Source of the DNA: Vibrio pelagius
Lineage (GTDB): Bacteria; Pseudomonadota; Gammaproteobacteria; Enterobacterales; Vibrionaceae
Assembly: GCF_024347575.1 (NCBI RefSeq)
Contig: NZ_AP025505.1
Location: 331,605-395,604 of the forward strand
Length of the DNA: 64,000 nt
Direction: 5' to 3'
The notes below the pieces were generated by a model, which was given only the letters and a program-made list of their open reading frames with translations, was not told where the DNA came from and searched no databases. Numbering within the stretch: the first letter of the stretch is position 1; each line of letters opens with the position of its first letter. The translations under genes and the position numbers were made by a program. This document shows positions 1 through 10,134 of the stretch, piece after piece.

Positions 1-759
1 ATGCAGGGGTTGACGCGTAACCCTTTAGCTTCTCCTTCAGTGCTCGGCATTAATGCTGGTGCTGCTTGTTTCATGGCGCTTTCAACAATTGGCGTCCCAT
101 TTCTAAGTGAGCTACCTAGTATCGTTGTGGCGTCTATTGGTGGTGTGGTGAGTGGTACATTGGTCATGACATTGGGTGGTTTTTTTTCTGCGCGCCCACA
201 CCCTTTGAAGTTAGTTCTTGCTGGCATCGCTATCAGTGCGCTGTTAACTGGTGTCACTCGAGCATCCGTGATTTTAGCTGACGATAAAGCCTATAGTGTG
301 ATCAATTGGCTTGCTGGTTCTCTCTCATCTATCGGTTGGGAGCAGTGGCATAAGCTGTGGCCAGCAAGCGTAATAGGAGTGCTCATTTCGATATATGTGG
401 CTAAGCTATTGAACCTTCTTTCACTAGGAAGTGATGTGGCAACCAGTTTAGGTTTGAATATCACTCTAACACGCTTACTGACTTGTATTTCTGTTGTGCT
501 ATTGACGGCTTCTTGTGTCGCAGTGGCTGGGCCAATTGGGTTTGTTGGGATGTTGGTTCCCCATATCGCGAAGCGATTGGTTGGTACTAATTTTCATATT
601 CTGCTCCCAGCGTGTGCAATACTGGGGGCTGGCCTTATTGCATGGTCAGATGCTCTATCAAGGGCAATTGCCTTCCCTGCAGAAACCCCAGTCGGTGTGA
701 TTACCGCTTTGATTGGCACTCCGTTCTTTGTCTTCCTAGCGGCGCGAGGTCGGTCATGA
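1..759 (+). CDS. fecC: Ferric-citrate-type ABC transporter permease FecC, 5'-truncated by window edge
   Basis: This is an inner-membrane permease of the FecCD family. It imports an iron-siderophore complex delivered by a periplasmic binding protein, together with FecD and the FecE ATPase. The visible 252 residues are almost entirely hydrophobic and begin at the family motif NPLASPSVLGI, which normally lies some 80-90 residues into a protein of about 330. The first Met is therefore probably internal and the N-terminus lies outside the window. The cytoplasmic loop contacting the ATPase (GPIGFVGMLVPHIAKR) is intact. The stop overlaps the fecD start as ATGA. The fecC symbol rests mainly on the strongly FecE-like ATPase downstream. 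Confidence 0.85.
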   Translation: MQGLTRNPLASPSVLGINAGAACFMALSTIGVPFLSELPSIVVASIGGVVSGTLVMTLGGFFSARPHPLKLVLAGIAISALLTGVTRASVILADDKAYSVINWLAGSLSSIGWEQWHKLWPASVIGVLISIYVAKLLNLLSLGSDVATSLGLNITLTRLLTCISVVLLTASCVAVAGPIGFVGMLVPHIAKRLVGTNFHILLPACAILGAGLIAWSDALSRAIAFPAETPVGVITALIGTPFFVFLAARGRS

Positions 760-1730
760 ATCATCAACTTAAACTCGTAGCACTGTTCACCTTCCTATTC
801 TGTGTTGGTGTGATCGGTCTCATTTCAGGCGCAACCGATGTTTCTATGCGCCAACTCGGACAAACCTTATTATCAGGCGGTGAATTTGATTTTGTTATTA
901 ATCAATACCGCTTACCTCGTGTGATCTTAGCTATGGGGGTTGGGGCAGGGCTTGGGCTTTCAGGTATGTTAGTGCAAGGCGTTATTCGGAACCCATTGGC
1001 TTCGCCTGATTTGATGGGTATCAGTGCGGGGGCGGGGTTAGCTGCGACCTTTTTATTAATATATTTTCCAGAAGCCCCTATTCATTACTTGTCTCTGGCG
1101 GCATTGGTTGGAGGCTTAGGGGCGGCACTGCTTATTTTATTGATTGGGCATACAACAAAACCATCACCTGCGCGTTTGGCCTTGATTGGTATCTCGATCA
1201 GTGCATTTCTCGCCAGTGGTATTGATTTTTTGATGATCATTAATCCGGTAGAGATCAATACTGCGATGGTGTGGTTGACCGGCAGCCTTTGGGGACGAAA
1301 TTGGGAGCAAGTTCCCTACATTTGGTCCACGCTCTTCTTCATATTGCCCTTTGCATTTTGGCTTGCATGGCGACTGGATGTGATTGGGTTAGGTGAAGAG
1401 ACAGCAACTTCATTAGGGGTTAATCCAAGTCGTATTCAAATAATGGCTTTAATGAGTGCAGTGGTACTCGCGAGTATTAGTGTGTCTGTATGTGGCACTA
1501 TTAGTTTTGTAGGGTTATTAGCACCACACTTGGCGCGTATGTTATTTGGTCACAATCACAAGTTGCTTGTCCCAAGTACTGCTCTACTTGGAGCTTTGAT
1601 GGTGTTGATCTCTGACACGTTAGCTCGAGGGGTTCAACCGCCAATTGAACTTCCTGCTGGTGTTCTAACTTCTCTCATTGGCGCCCCTTATTTTATTTTT
1701 CTACTACAACGCTATAAGGGTTGGTCATGA
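756..1730 (+). CDS. fecD: Ferric-citrate-type ABC transporter permease FecD
   Basis: This second FecCD-family permease has 324 residues, the usual length, and about nine to ten hydrophobic segments. It carries NPLASPDLMGI near residue 80 and the ATPase-coupling loop GTISFVGLLAPHLARM. I chose the ATG at 756 because it overlaps the fecC stop (ATGA) and gives a normal permease N-terminus; an upstream in-frame extension to 612 would read through fecC. FecC and FecD-type paralogues form the heterodimeric channel. The 3' end overlaps the fecE start in the same ATGA manner, so translation is probably coupled through the three genes. Confidence 0.9.
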   Translation: MNHQLKLVALFTFLFCVGVIGLISGATDVSMRQLGQTLLSGGEFDFVINQYRLPRVILAMGVGAGLGLSGMLVQGVIRNPLASPDLMGISAGAGLAATFLLIYFPEAPIHYLSLAALVGGLGAALLILLIGHTTKPSPARLALIGISISAFLASGIDFLMIINPVEINTAMVWLTGSLWGRNWEQVPYIWSTLFFILPFAFWLAWRLDVIGLGEETATSLGVNPSRIQIMALMSAVVLASISVSVCGTISFVGLLAPHLARMLFGHNHKLLVPSTALLGALMVLISDTLARGVQPPIELPAGVLTSLIGAPYFIFLLQRYKGWS

Positions 1731-2491
1731 TTTCGACTAAAAACCTCAAAGTTTCCTATGGTGATACCGTTGTCATTAAAGAACTGAATCTTACTTTACC
1801 TAAAGGCAAGGTTACTGCTTTGGTTGGCCCTAATGGATGCGGTAAGTCAACTTTGCTAAAGACCTTAGCTAGAATCAATAAGCCTACAGAAGGTGAAGTC
1901 TTGCTCAATGATAAGCCCTTGAGCGTTTATGGTGACAAACCTTTGGCTCGCGAAATGTCTTTGCTACCACAAGTTTTGGTAACGCCAGAAGGCATTAACG
2001 TAAAGAGGTTAGTGGAGTACGGTCGATCTCCTTATTTATCGCATTGGGGTAAGTTGGGTGACATTGATAATGACGCAGTTGCCAAAGCCATGCAGGAGAC
2101 TGGGGTAGCGGAATTGGCTCAGCAATCTGTAGATTCTCTCTCTGGTGGCCAGCGGCAACGCACTTGGATTGCTATGATTTTGGCTCAAGATACCAATATA
2201 GTCATGCTCGATGAACCGACTACTTATCTCGACCTTTCTCATCAAATCGAGCTTATGAACATCATGAGAGAGATGAACAAGCAGGGTAAAACAGTCGTTG
2301 TTGTGCTGCATGATTTGAACCAAGCGTGTCGTTATTGCGACCATTTGATTGTATTGAAAGAGGGGGCTCTAGTGGCACAAGGCACACCAGAGCAGGTCTT
2401 CACTGAAACTATGCTAAGCGAGGTATTTTCACTCAAGGCCAAAGTGATTAAAGATCCGATCGCTAACACGCCAATGTGTGTCGCGTATTGA
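1727..2491 (+). CDS. fecE: Ferric-citrate-type ABC transporter ATPase FecE
   Basis: This cytoplasmic ATPase powers iron-siderophore import. The 254 residues match the length of E. coli FecE and share its recognisable stretches: Walker A GPNGCGKST near residue 38, LLPQ followed by TPEGI and YGRSPYLSHWG near 85-110, the signature LSGGQRQR, Walker B IVMLDEPTTYLDL, the H-loop VLHDLNQA, and a C-terminal PMC. The ATG at 1727 overlaps the fecD stop (ATGA) and is preferred over a TTG six bases upstream. It is the last gene of the visible operon and converges on the GH1 gene. The substrate (citrate or another siderophore) cannot be settled without the upstream binding protein. Confidence 0.92.
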   Translation: MISTKNLKVSYGDTVVIKELNLTLPKGKVTALVGPNGCGKSTLLKTLARINKPTEGEVLLNDKPLSVYGDKPLAREMSLLPQVLVTPEGINVKRLVEYGRSPYLSHWGKLGDIDNDAVAKAMQETGVAELAQQSVDSLSGGQRQRTWIAMILAQDTNIVMLDEPTTYLDLSHQIELMNIMREMNKQGKTVVVVLHDLNQACRYCDHLIVLKEGALVAQGTPEQVFTETMLSEVFSLKAKVIKDPIANTPMCVAY

Positions 2492-2565
2492 CGATGTATC
2501 ATGACTGAGAACTTTGACCTTCCCGAACTACTTAGTTACCGCCAATGAAGCCTTTTTCCTACGAA

Positions 2566-3996
<1,431 letters not shown>

Positions 3997-4096
3997 CTAG
4001 AAACATAAGGTAAGCTAATTTAAGTTGATAGTTTTGCGCGTTACAACCTAATTTGGTTATAGTATAAATAAGCTGAGATTATGCATAAGGAAGGGG

Positions 4097-5005
4097 ATGG
4101 AACATAAACAGCATGCGGTTTCAAATTTATATACTTTTGGTATTGCGGCCAAATGTATGAGCTTTACTGGTGCAGCAGAAGAACTCCACTTAACACAAGC
4201 TGCGGTAAGTCAGAGAATCAAACAACTTGAACTGCAATTAGGGTTTAAGTTATTTGTTCGGTTGACTAGAAAACTGGAGCTAACAGAAGAAGGGAGGCAG
4301 CTATATGAAACCGTAAACGGTGCTTTCTCTACGATTTTTTCAGATATTGATGATATAACGTTCAATGAACTTTCTGGAGAGTTATATATTGGTATTGCCC
4401 CTACATTCGCTCAATCATGGCTGCTCCCTAAACTATCGGATTTCCAAGCCCAGTATCCGCACTTAAACTTGAAAATCAGAGTGAAAGCCAGTCACCTTGA
4501 CTTTCAGCATGAACCCGTTGATCTGGCGATATATTATTGCCGAGATTCACAACCAGATATGTACAATGAAGTCCTTTTGGAAGAGTTCCTTACTCCTGTA
4601 TGTACACCGTTATATGCGGAAAAAAACAACATAAATCGTGATATCAATTGCTTGTCAAATGCGAAGCTAATTCACTGTACAGAATCTATTGACTCAGCAA
4701 ATTTTGATTTTGAATGGCAGCATTGGTTCAGGTTGCAGAAAAACAAGATCAACACCCCGTCAAGTTATTGTGTTTTTAATCATGGCGAAATGGCTATATC
4801 TGCAGTTAGGAATCATATGGGAATGGGGATGGGGAGAGTAGCTTTGATCCAATCCTATCTTGACAGTGGGGAGCTGATTGCTCCGTTTCCCTCAGTTCGT
4901 GCCGACATGAAATATTTACTTATTTGCCCCAAAGGGATGGAACAGCGAAAGAAATTTAAAGCTTTTACATCTTGGATTCGAGAGCAGCTTGCTGAAGATA
5001 GATAG
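4097..5005 (+). CDS. LysR-family regulator, GcvA-like
   Basis: This 302-residue regulator has an N-terminal winged helix-turn-helix (residues about 8-68, with FTGAAEELHLTQAAVSQRIKQLE) and a C-terminal LysR substrate domain from about residue 95. The phrasing of the HTH and of the FEWQHWF segment is typical of the GcvA-like subgroup. The ATG at 4097 follows an AAGGAAGGGG ribosome-binding site. It is divergent from the GH1 gene across about 125 bp and may regulate it, although GcvA-type regulators often act elsewhere. The inducer is not predictable from sequence. Confidence 0.88.
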   Translation: MEHKQHAVSNLYTFGIAAKCMSFTGAAEELHLTQAAVSQRIKQLELQLGFKLFVRLTRKLELTEEGRQLYETVNGAFSTIFSDIDDITFNELSGELYIGIAPTFAQSWLLPKLSDFQAQYPHLNLKIRVKASHLDFQHEPVDLAIYYCRDSQPDMYNEVLLEEFLTPVCTPLYAEKNNINRDINCLSNAKLIHCTESIDSANFDFEWQHWFRLQKNKINTPSSYCVFNHGEMAISAVRNHMGMGMGRVALIQSYLDSGELIAPFPSVRADMKYLLICPKGMEQRKKFKAFTSWIREQLAEDR

Positions 5006-5099
5006 TTTTATATTGGCTTACATTACTTTCCTTCATTTAAGCTTCGCACTTTTGTCTCTTGGACTAAGTCCAATTCAATGTGAAATCGTAAAACGAAAT

Positions 5100-5151
5100 A
5101 GCCCAATGTGTTGTAGCCTCATACTGAGCTATTCACTTTGGGCTGCTTTTT
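5100..5151. terminator. Candidate terminator between convergent LysR and EamA genes
   Basis: The arms AGCCCAA (5100-5106) and TTGGGCT (5138-5144) pair across a long loop and are followed by GCTTTTT on the plus strand. The position between two convergent stop codons fits a shared terminator, but the loop is long and the minus-strand T-tract is imperfect. Confidence 0.45.
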
Positions 5152-5161
5152 CTAACGTTAT

Positions 5162-6103
5162 CTAGAGCTCTGAAGCTTTATTCTTAGCTTGCTGCAAGCG
5201 GCGAAATGCTCTTAACATCCAACCTGAACTATTGACCACAAAGATACCAGAAAGGATGAAAACTGAGCCTATCAGGAACTGCTTATCAAGGTGTTCTCCC
5301 AGCAATATGTAACCAAAGACCACACCAAACAAGGGCGTCATAAAGGAAAGGATGCCAATTTGTGAGGCTTGATAGCGGCCCAGAAGCCAAAACCAGACTA
5401 AAAAGGCGAGAAATGACACGACTACTGATTGAAATATTAAGTTAACCCACACCATAGGTGTTGAATTAAAATGCCACTGGTGCGTTACGGTAGATGCTAT
5501 AGCCAGTAAAACAAACCCAACAATGAGCTGATAAAAAACCACCTGTTTCACTGGTACTTGAGAAAGAGAAGTGCATCGCACTATCACTGTCGTTAGCGAC
5601 CATGCCAATGCTGCAAGAAAAGCAAGAACATCCCCAATGAAAGTGTCAGAGGCATCCGTTGAACTCGGTTCCCAGAAAATGATACCTATCCCGCTAAAAG
5701 CAATCAGAATTCCTATCCATTGAAGCAACGACATTCTTTCTGATGGGACAAACAGATGAAGAATTAGAGCGGTAAAGATCGGTGAGCTGTATAAAAATAC
5801 AACGGCGTGGGCTGCGGTCGTTCGGGTCAGTGCCTCGCCCAATAAGAAAAACTCTAGAGCAAAGAAGGCTCCCGCAAGCACTCCATATTTTATTGCTCCG
5901 GAGTTAGAGACAAAACGTTCTTTTTTAAAGCGCATGTACATTAGGATCAAAACTGCTGCAAATAATGAGCGCAAAGCAAGTTGTACGATAGGGGCCATAT
6001 CTGCACTGACGGCTTTAATCGCGACTTGTTGTCCTCCCATGATCATGCAAAAGATGATCATAAGAGAAAAAGCGGTGACATCGAGTGGTTGTCTTTGTTG
6101 CAT
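5162..6103 (-). CDS. EamA/DMT-superfamily transporter
   Basis: This inner-membrane protein of 313 residues has about ten predicted helices arranged as two EamA repeats (residues about 10-140 and 155-290). The second repeat ends with the usual MTPLFGVVFGYILLGE motif. Members of this drug/metabolite transporter family mostly export amino acids, metabolites or toxic compounds; the substrate here is unknown. The ATG at 6103 is used. The gene is divergent from an AraC-family regulator with a cupin sensor domain, an arrangement that suggests inducible export controlled by that neighbour. Confidence 0.9.
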   Translation of the reverse strand: MQQRQPLDVTAFSLMIIFCMIMGGQQVAIKAVSADMAPIVQLALRSLFAAVLILMYMRFKKERFVSNSGAIKYGVLAGAFFALEFFLLGEALTRTTAAHAVVFLYSSPIFTALILHLFVPSERMSLLQWIGILIAFSGIGIIFWEPSSTDASDTFIGDVLAFLAALAWSLTTVIVRCTSLSQVPVKQVVFYQLIVGFVLLAIASTVTHQWHFNSTPMVWVNLIFQSVVVSFLAFLVWFWLLGRYQASQIGILSFMTPLFGVVFGYILLGEHLDKQFLIGSVFILSGIFVVNSSGWMLRAFRRLQQAKNKASEL

Positions 6104-6148
6104 AATTGTTTGTCTTATGATGATTAATGTTAATTTTTATATTGCCTA

Positions 6149-6204
6149 TGACACATTCAAAACATATAGTTTAAAACTGACATGTAACCGTGCAAAAGTG
6201 ACAC
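6149..6204. promoter_or_regulatory. Three TGACAC/T direct repeats in the EamA-AraC intergenic region
   Basis: TGACAC occurs at 6149, TGACAT at 6178 and TGACAC at 6199, all in the same orientation, with start-to-start spacing of 29 and 21 bp. AraC-family regulators bind direct repeats about two helical turns apart, so the 6178/6199 pair is a plausible operator for the divergent AraC gene. The motif is short and could be chance. Confidence 0.3.
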
Positions 6205-6211
6205 TTTGGTT

Positions 6212-6991
6212 ATGAAAAAAAATCGCAGCTTAGTTCCATTTCAAAACCGTATACCTGAGCCGATGTACTTTCGTGTTGCGGAAATCCCGGCTAATTCAAG
6301 TTACCCTAAGCACAGTCACCCTTGGGGGGAGTTTGTCTATTCTTACAATGGTGTTATGGAAGTAAAGATAGGAAACCGCTCCTATTTAGCCCCTTCTCAG
6401 TATGGGATTTGGCTTCCACCGGGTATTGAACATCAAGGCTTTAATCAACATGAGGCCACTCATTGCTCGTTATATATCGAGGCGCATTACGCGAACGTAT
6501 TGCCAAACAAAGTATGTGCTTTGCAAGTCACACCATTGATCCGTTCAGCGCTTGAACATTTAAAGCAATTTTTGCCTGTGCCTCCTTATTCTGCCGAACA
6601 AACTCGTCTCATTAGGGTTATTCACGATCAACTTAAGCAAACTCATTCGATTGAGAGCTTTTTACCTTCGACTGATGATGCCACGTTGTCACGTGTACTT
6701 GACCATATCGAAAAGTATCTTGATCAAGACATCCCTCTTAAAACATTGGCGGCCCATTTTTACATCACAGAGCGTACTCTCATGAGAAAAAGCAACAAAG
6801 AATTGGGCATGTCTCTCACAGAGTGGAAGCAAAAACTGAAAGTACTGAAAGCGATGAATCGACTGGAGGTGGGCGATAGTGTTGAAGTTATCGCCCTTGA
6901 GTTGGGGTATTCAAGTTCATCTGCGTTTATCGTTATGTTTAAACGAATTATGGGTGTGACCCCGAAAGAATACCTTAAGATGAACGTGTAA
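6212..6991 (+). CDS. AraC-family transcriptional regulator with cupin sensor domain
   Basis: This 259-residue regulator has an N-terminal cupin fold (residues about 10-95, with PKHSHPWGEFVYSYNG and LPPGIEHQG). An AraC-type double HTH follows (about 155-258), including the second-HTH stretch VIALELGYSSSSAFIVMFKRIMGVTPKEY. I chose the ATG at 6212 over a TTG two codons earlier; neither has a good ribosome-binding site. It is divergent from the EamA transporter, which it probably controls. Its 3' end overlaps the converging hydrolase gene by 17 bp. Confidence 0.88.
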   Translation: MKKNRSLVPFQNRIPEPMYFRVAEIPANSSYPKHSHPWGEFVYSYNGVMEVKIGNRSYLAPSQYGIWLPPGIEHQGFNQHEATHCSLYIEAHYANVLPNKVCALQVTPLIRSALEHLKQFLPVPPYSAEQTRLIRVIHDQLKQTHSIESFLPSTDDATLSRVLDHIEKYLDQDIPLKTLAAHFYITERTLMRKSNKELGMSLTEWKQKLKVLKAMNRLEVGDSVEVIALELGYSSSSAFIVMFKRIMGVTPKEYLKMNV

Positions 6992-7778
6992 TATTTTGCG
7001 CAATATGGTGCCACATACTGACAGGGTTTGAATACATAGGGAAATGTCCGCAGTCAGGTATTTCTGCCAGTCTTACACCTTCCCTCTCAATATGGGATAG
7101 GTAAGATAGATGTTGGTTCTGCTCTCCATACATGAACATCTTCGGGCATGACAAGCTCAGAAATTTAGCCATTAGATCACCATCATCTGATAGTTCTACC
7201 ATCGACGTGAATATCGCTTTAACTGCATCGGCTCGAACTTTATGGCGTAAGCTAGCGGAATATAAGGCGCTTGCATAGTGTGGTGCATGGCGAGTTCGCG
7301 TTATAAATTCATCAAAAAATTCTGTTGCGCTGCTTGATGGGTAATTGATAATTTGCCGGCTCAGAAAACAATCTTCTGGCGCTATGTTTCCTTCAATGTC
7401 GGTGAAGCTGAGCACACGGTTTGGGTAATGATGCGCGAGCATTAATGCGGTCAACCCTCCCATAGAATGCCCTACGAGATGAAATTGTTTGAACCCTACC
7501 TGATCCAGTACCGCAATAGCTGTTTTCAGGAGAAAAGGGATAGTAACGGATGAGGGATCGCTGCATTGAGTCTCACCGCATCCTGGCGCATCGTAGGCAA
7601 GAAAAGGATGGTCGTTAAATTCTGCATAATGAACAATGTCAGCGTAGTCTTCTTTAGTTGAACCAAAACCATGGAGAAAGACAATCGGATCGTTCTCTCC
7701 TGATCGGGTTATCGCTGACACGCTAAGATGTACACCTTCGATTAAAAAAGGGAAACGTTGGCTTGAAAATAGCTCCAT
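6975..7778 (-). CDS. Alpha/beta-fold hydrolase
   Basis: This 267-residue cytoplasmic hydrolase has no signal peptide. It shows the oxyanion segment FLHGFGSTKED (about residues 34-44), the nucleophile elbow GHSMGG with Ser105, and a C-terminal IPDCGHFPMYSNP that supplies the catalytic His. The acid residue probably lies in the MFMYGEQNQHLS strand. The family covers esterases, lipases, C-C hydrolases and lactonases, and I cannot fix the substrate. The gene is divergent from a LysR gene across about 150 bp and may be its target. Its stop region overlaps the AraC gene. Confidence 0.85.
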   Translation of the reverse strand: MELFSSQRFPFLIEGVHLSVSAITRSGENDPIVFLHGFGSTKEDYADIVHYAEFNDHPFLAYDAPGCGETQCSDPSSVTIPFLLKTAIAVLDQVGFKQFHLVGHSMGGLTALMLAHHYPNRVLSFTDIEGNIAPEDCFLSRQIINYPSSSATEFFDEFITRTRHAPHYASALYSASLRHKVRADAVKAIFTSMVELSDDGDLMAKFLSLSCPKMFMYGEQNQHLSYLSHIEREGVRLAEIPDCGHFPMYSNPVSMWHHIAQNITRSS

Positions 7779-7932
7779 ACAATACTCACATTGGTTGTTA
7801 ATGTTGCCAATGTACAGTTTTTCATTGATAGTTAAATTCTAACATTAGTATCTCTGTGATACGAAAATAGAATTAGCAACATAGAATGAGGCATTTTAAC
7901 GTACTTCATTATTGTTTAGTCAGGGACTACTG

Positions 7933-8859
7933 ATGAGTAAAATTGATTATAGGTTGATAAAACAACTTTATCTTTTTTTAGCGGTTGCCGAAGAGGAAAA
8001 CTTTGGTCGCGCAGCAAAGCGGCTAGGAATGTCTCAGCCACCTTTAACGGAGCAAATCAAAACACTTGAGCAGTCGTTGAAGCTCACTTTGTTTGAACGT
8101 TCTCGCCGCGGGACTAAATTGAGTGCGTCAGGAAAAGCGATTCTTCCTCATGTACAGAAGTTTGTTATTCAAATGTCATCTTTGGAAAAGGTCGTTCGGG
8201 AGGTGGCGCTTGGACAATCAGGGGTTATTCATATTGGTGCCATCACATCTGCTATGTTTGAAGTGCTACCAAACTTTTTAGAGCACATAAAGCAACATTA
8301 CCCAGACGTCACTGTTTTTGTGGATGAAATCGACAGTGCGGAAGCAATTTCATCATTGTCCTCTGGTGAATTGGATTTGGCATTTGTTCGAGTTGACGGT
8401 GAAATTGGCATGGGGTTGAGTTCAATACCATTAACCGAAGATAAACTTGGGGTCGCATTACCACTCGATCATCCACTGGTGAACGCTGATTGTATTTCAT
8501 TGAGAAGTTTGCAAGATGAAGCACTTGTTATGCCGTCGAGGCGAGTCAACCCTCCGTATTTCGATCTATTAACTTCCGCTTGTCGAAATCACAATGTTAA
8601 TCCACGAATTCTTTATGAGGTTCGCTCAGTGACAGCTCAGATAGCTTATGTGAGCTGTGGTCAGGGCGTAGCTTTAGTTCCAATGGGCATCGTCAATATG
8701 ATCCCTAACAATGTCAAACTCGTTCCACTTAAAGAGGCCATTTCAGTCGTGACTGCTGCGTTGGTGTGGGACCCGGAACGTGGTCACCCTTTGGTCGACT
8801 ACGGAGTTCAGTGGCTGAAAGAACATATTACTGATAAGAAAAACCTATCAAGCTCTTAG
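7933..8859 (+). CDS. LysR-family transcriptional regulator
   Basis: This 308-residue regulator has an N-terminal HTH (AEEENFGRAAKRLGMSQPPLTEQIKTLE, residues about 14-42) followed by a LysR substrate-binding domain. The ATG at 7933, preceded by CAGGGA, is preferred over an in-frame TTG at 7912 because it gives the normal short N-terminal extension. The SQPPLTEQI wording is typical of LysR proteins controlling catabolic or oxidative functions. It heads a co-directional run with a LysE exporter and a VOC protein and is divergent from the hydrolase, so all three neighbours are candidate targets. Confidence 0.88.
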   Translation: MSKIDYRLIKQLYLFLAVAEEENFGRAAKRLGMSQPPLTEQIKTLEQSLKLTLFERSRRGTKLSASGKAILPHVQKFVIQMSSLEKVVREVALGQSGVIHIGAITSAMFEVLPNFLEHIKQHYPDVTVFVDEIDSAEAISSLSSGELDLAFVRVDGEIGMGLSSIPLTEDKLGVALPLDHPLVNADCISLRSLQDEALVMPSRRVNPPYFDLLTSACRNHNVNPRILYEVRSVTAQIAYVSCGQGVALVPMGIVNMIPNNVKLVPLKEAISVVTAALVWDPERGHPLVDYGVQWLKEHITDKKNLSSS

Positions 8860-8887
8860 TTGAATAGTATTTTTCAACATTTTAAGA

Positions 8888-9544
8888 GTGCTAGACAATA
8901 GTGCATCTTTTTTAACTATTGCGAGTTCACTCTTGGATACCTATTTGAGTTTTGCTGCTATTGCATTAGCCGTTGTCTATATGCCGGGGCCTGGGACATT
9001 AAAATCCATTTCCAACGCCATTAATTTCGGTTTTCAAGGTTCGGTCGTCGGGATATCAGGTTTAACGTTGGGTGTGTGCGCTGTCGCTTTGTTTTCTGCG
9101 ACAAGTCTGGGGCTGCTGTTGGTTTCCTCCCCAATGGCTTTTAAAGTTGTTTCTTACTGCGGTTCCGCTTACCTATTTTATTTGGGACTTAGGCTGTGGT
9201 TTGGTAGCAGCAAGGCTCAGGTGATCTCTACGAATGCGGCATTCAAGAAGAAACAAGTGTTTGGGGAAGGTGTTTTGCTACAATTTAGTAACCCGAATGC
9301 TATCCTGTTCTTCTTTTCTGTTTTCCCTCATTTTATCAAGCCAGATGAAAGCTATGTTGTACAGTTTTCGGTGCTGGTAGGGATATTTAGCTTGGCATTT
9401 ATTTGTGCGCATTCGACCTATGCGTTACTCGCCTATAAGGCTAAAACACTTTTCCTAGGCGCACATCGACACTGGCTGGATAAGATCAATGCTATTTTGT
9501 TTGTCTTGTTGGCCGTATATTTGTTATGGAGTTCATCCATTTAA
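8888..9544 (+). CDS. LysE-family translocator (RhtB-like)
   Basis: This inner-membrane exporter of 218 residues has about six hydrophobic segments. It carries the family motif VVYMPGPGTLKSISNAINFG near residue 30, and the conserved FSNPNAILFFFSVFPHFI in the middle. LysE/RhtB proteins export amino acids or amino-acid derivatives. The start is uncertain: GTG at 8888 is the longest reasonable choice, and TTG codons near 8934 would also leave an intact first helix. It begins 28 bp after the LysR gene and precedes the VOC gene by 30 bp, suggesting one transcript. Confidence 0.85.
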   Translation: MLDNSASFLTIASSLLDTYLSFAAIALAVVYMPGPGTLKSISNAINFGFQGSVVGISGLTLGVCAVALFSATSLGLLLVSSPMAFKVVSYCGSAYLFYLGLRLWFGSSKAQVISTNAAFKKKQVFGEGVLLQFSNPNAILFFFSVFPHFIKPDESYVVQFSVLVGIFSLAFICAHSTYALLAYKAKTLFLGAHRHWLDKINAILFVLLAVYLLWSSSI

Positions 9545-9574
9545 TCACGTCATCACTTCAAAGGAGAAAGGTAC

Positions 9575-9958
9575 TTGAATATTAAACACCTTGATCATTT
9601 TGTTTTAACCGTGGCCGATATTCCAACCTCGGTTGCTTTTTTTCAATCGGTTATGGGTATGAACGCTGTCACCTTCGGAGAAGGGCGAGTCGCCTTGGAA
9701 TACGGTCAGCAAAAGATTAATTTGCATCAGCTAGGCCGTGAGTTTGAACCTAAGGCACGGCACGTACAAGCAGGTAGTGCCGATCTCTGTTTTATCATTG
9801 AAGGGGATTTAGCAAGCGCAATGCAGCATGTTCGGGCTCAAAACGTTAACATTTTAGAAGGTCCGATCACTCGTACTGGAGCGCAGGGACCGATCACTTC
9901 CTTCTACTTTCGAGACCCTGATGGGAATCTGATTGAGTGTTCCGTTTATGAGTCTTAA
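9575..9958 (+). CDS. VOC (glyoxalase/bleomycin-resistance/dioxygenase) family protein
   Basis: This 127-residue single-domain vicinal-oxygen-chelate protein keeps the two usual metal-ligand positions: the His in KHLDHFVLTVADI near the start and the Glu in RDPDGNLIECS at the end. Family members include glyoxalase I, fosfomycin or bleomycin resistance proteins and ring-cleaving dioxygenases; the reaction here cannot be assigned. The start is an unusual TTG at 9575, chosen because a strong AAGGAGAAAG site lies just upstream and residues match the family N-terminus. It is the last gene of the LysR-LysE-VOC run. Confidence 0.85.
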   Translation: MNIKHLDHFVLTVADIPTSVAFFQSVMGMNAVTFGEGRVALEYGQQKINLHQLGREFEPKARHVQAGSADLCFIIEGDLASAMQHVRAQNVNILEGPITRTGAQGPITSFYFRDPDGNLIECSVYES

Positions 9959-10072
9959 CACGATGAACAGTAGTGGTTATGAAAGAAACCTATGACTTCA
10001 GCCCATTTTTTATTCAAACACGGGGCAAAACTGGTCAACCCAGTCGGTATCGCTATATTTCCATATCTCCAC

Positions 10073-10105
10073 TAAAAAGCCCCCATTGCAATGCAGTGAG
10101 GGCTT
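10073..10105 (-). terminator. Rho-independent terminator of the exported pyrophosphatase gene
   Basis: Read on the minus strand, AAGCCCTCACTGC pairs with GCAATGGGGGCTT and is followed by TTTTTA. It lies about 30 bp after the minus-strand stop codon and has a near-continuous stem of 12-13 bp with one mismatch. Confidence 0.8.
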
Positions 10106-10134
10106 AAATCAGATTCCAATAATCAAATCTACGT

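Noticed and set aside
612..755. Upstream extension of fecD to 612
   Set aside because: It overlaps the well-supported end of fecC in another frame. The ATGA junction at 756 and the family N-terminus favour the shorter start.
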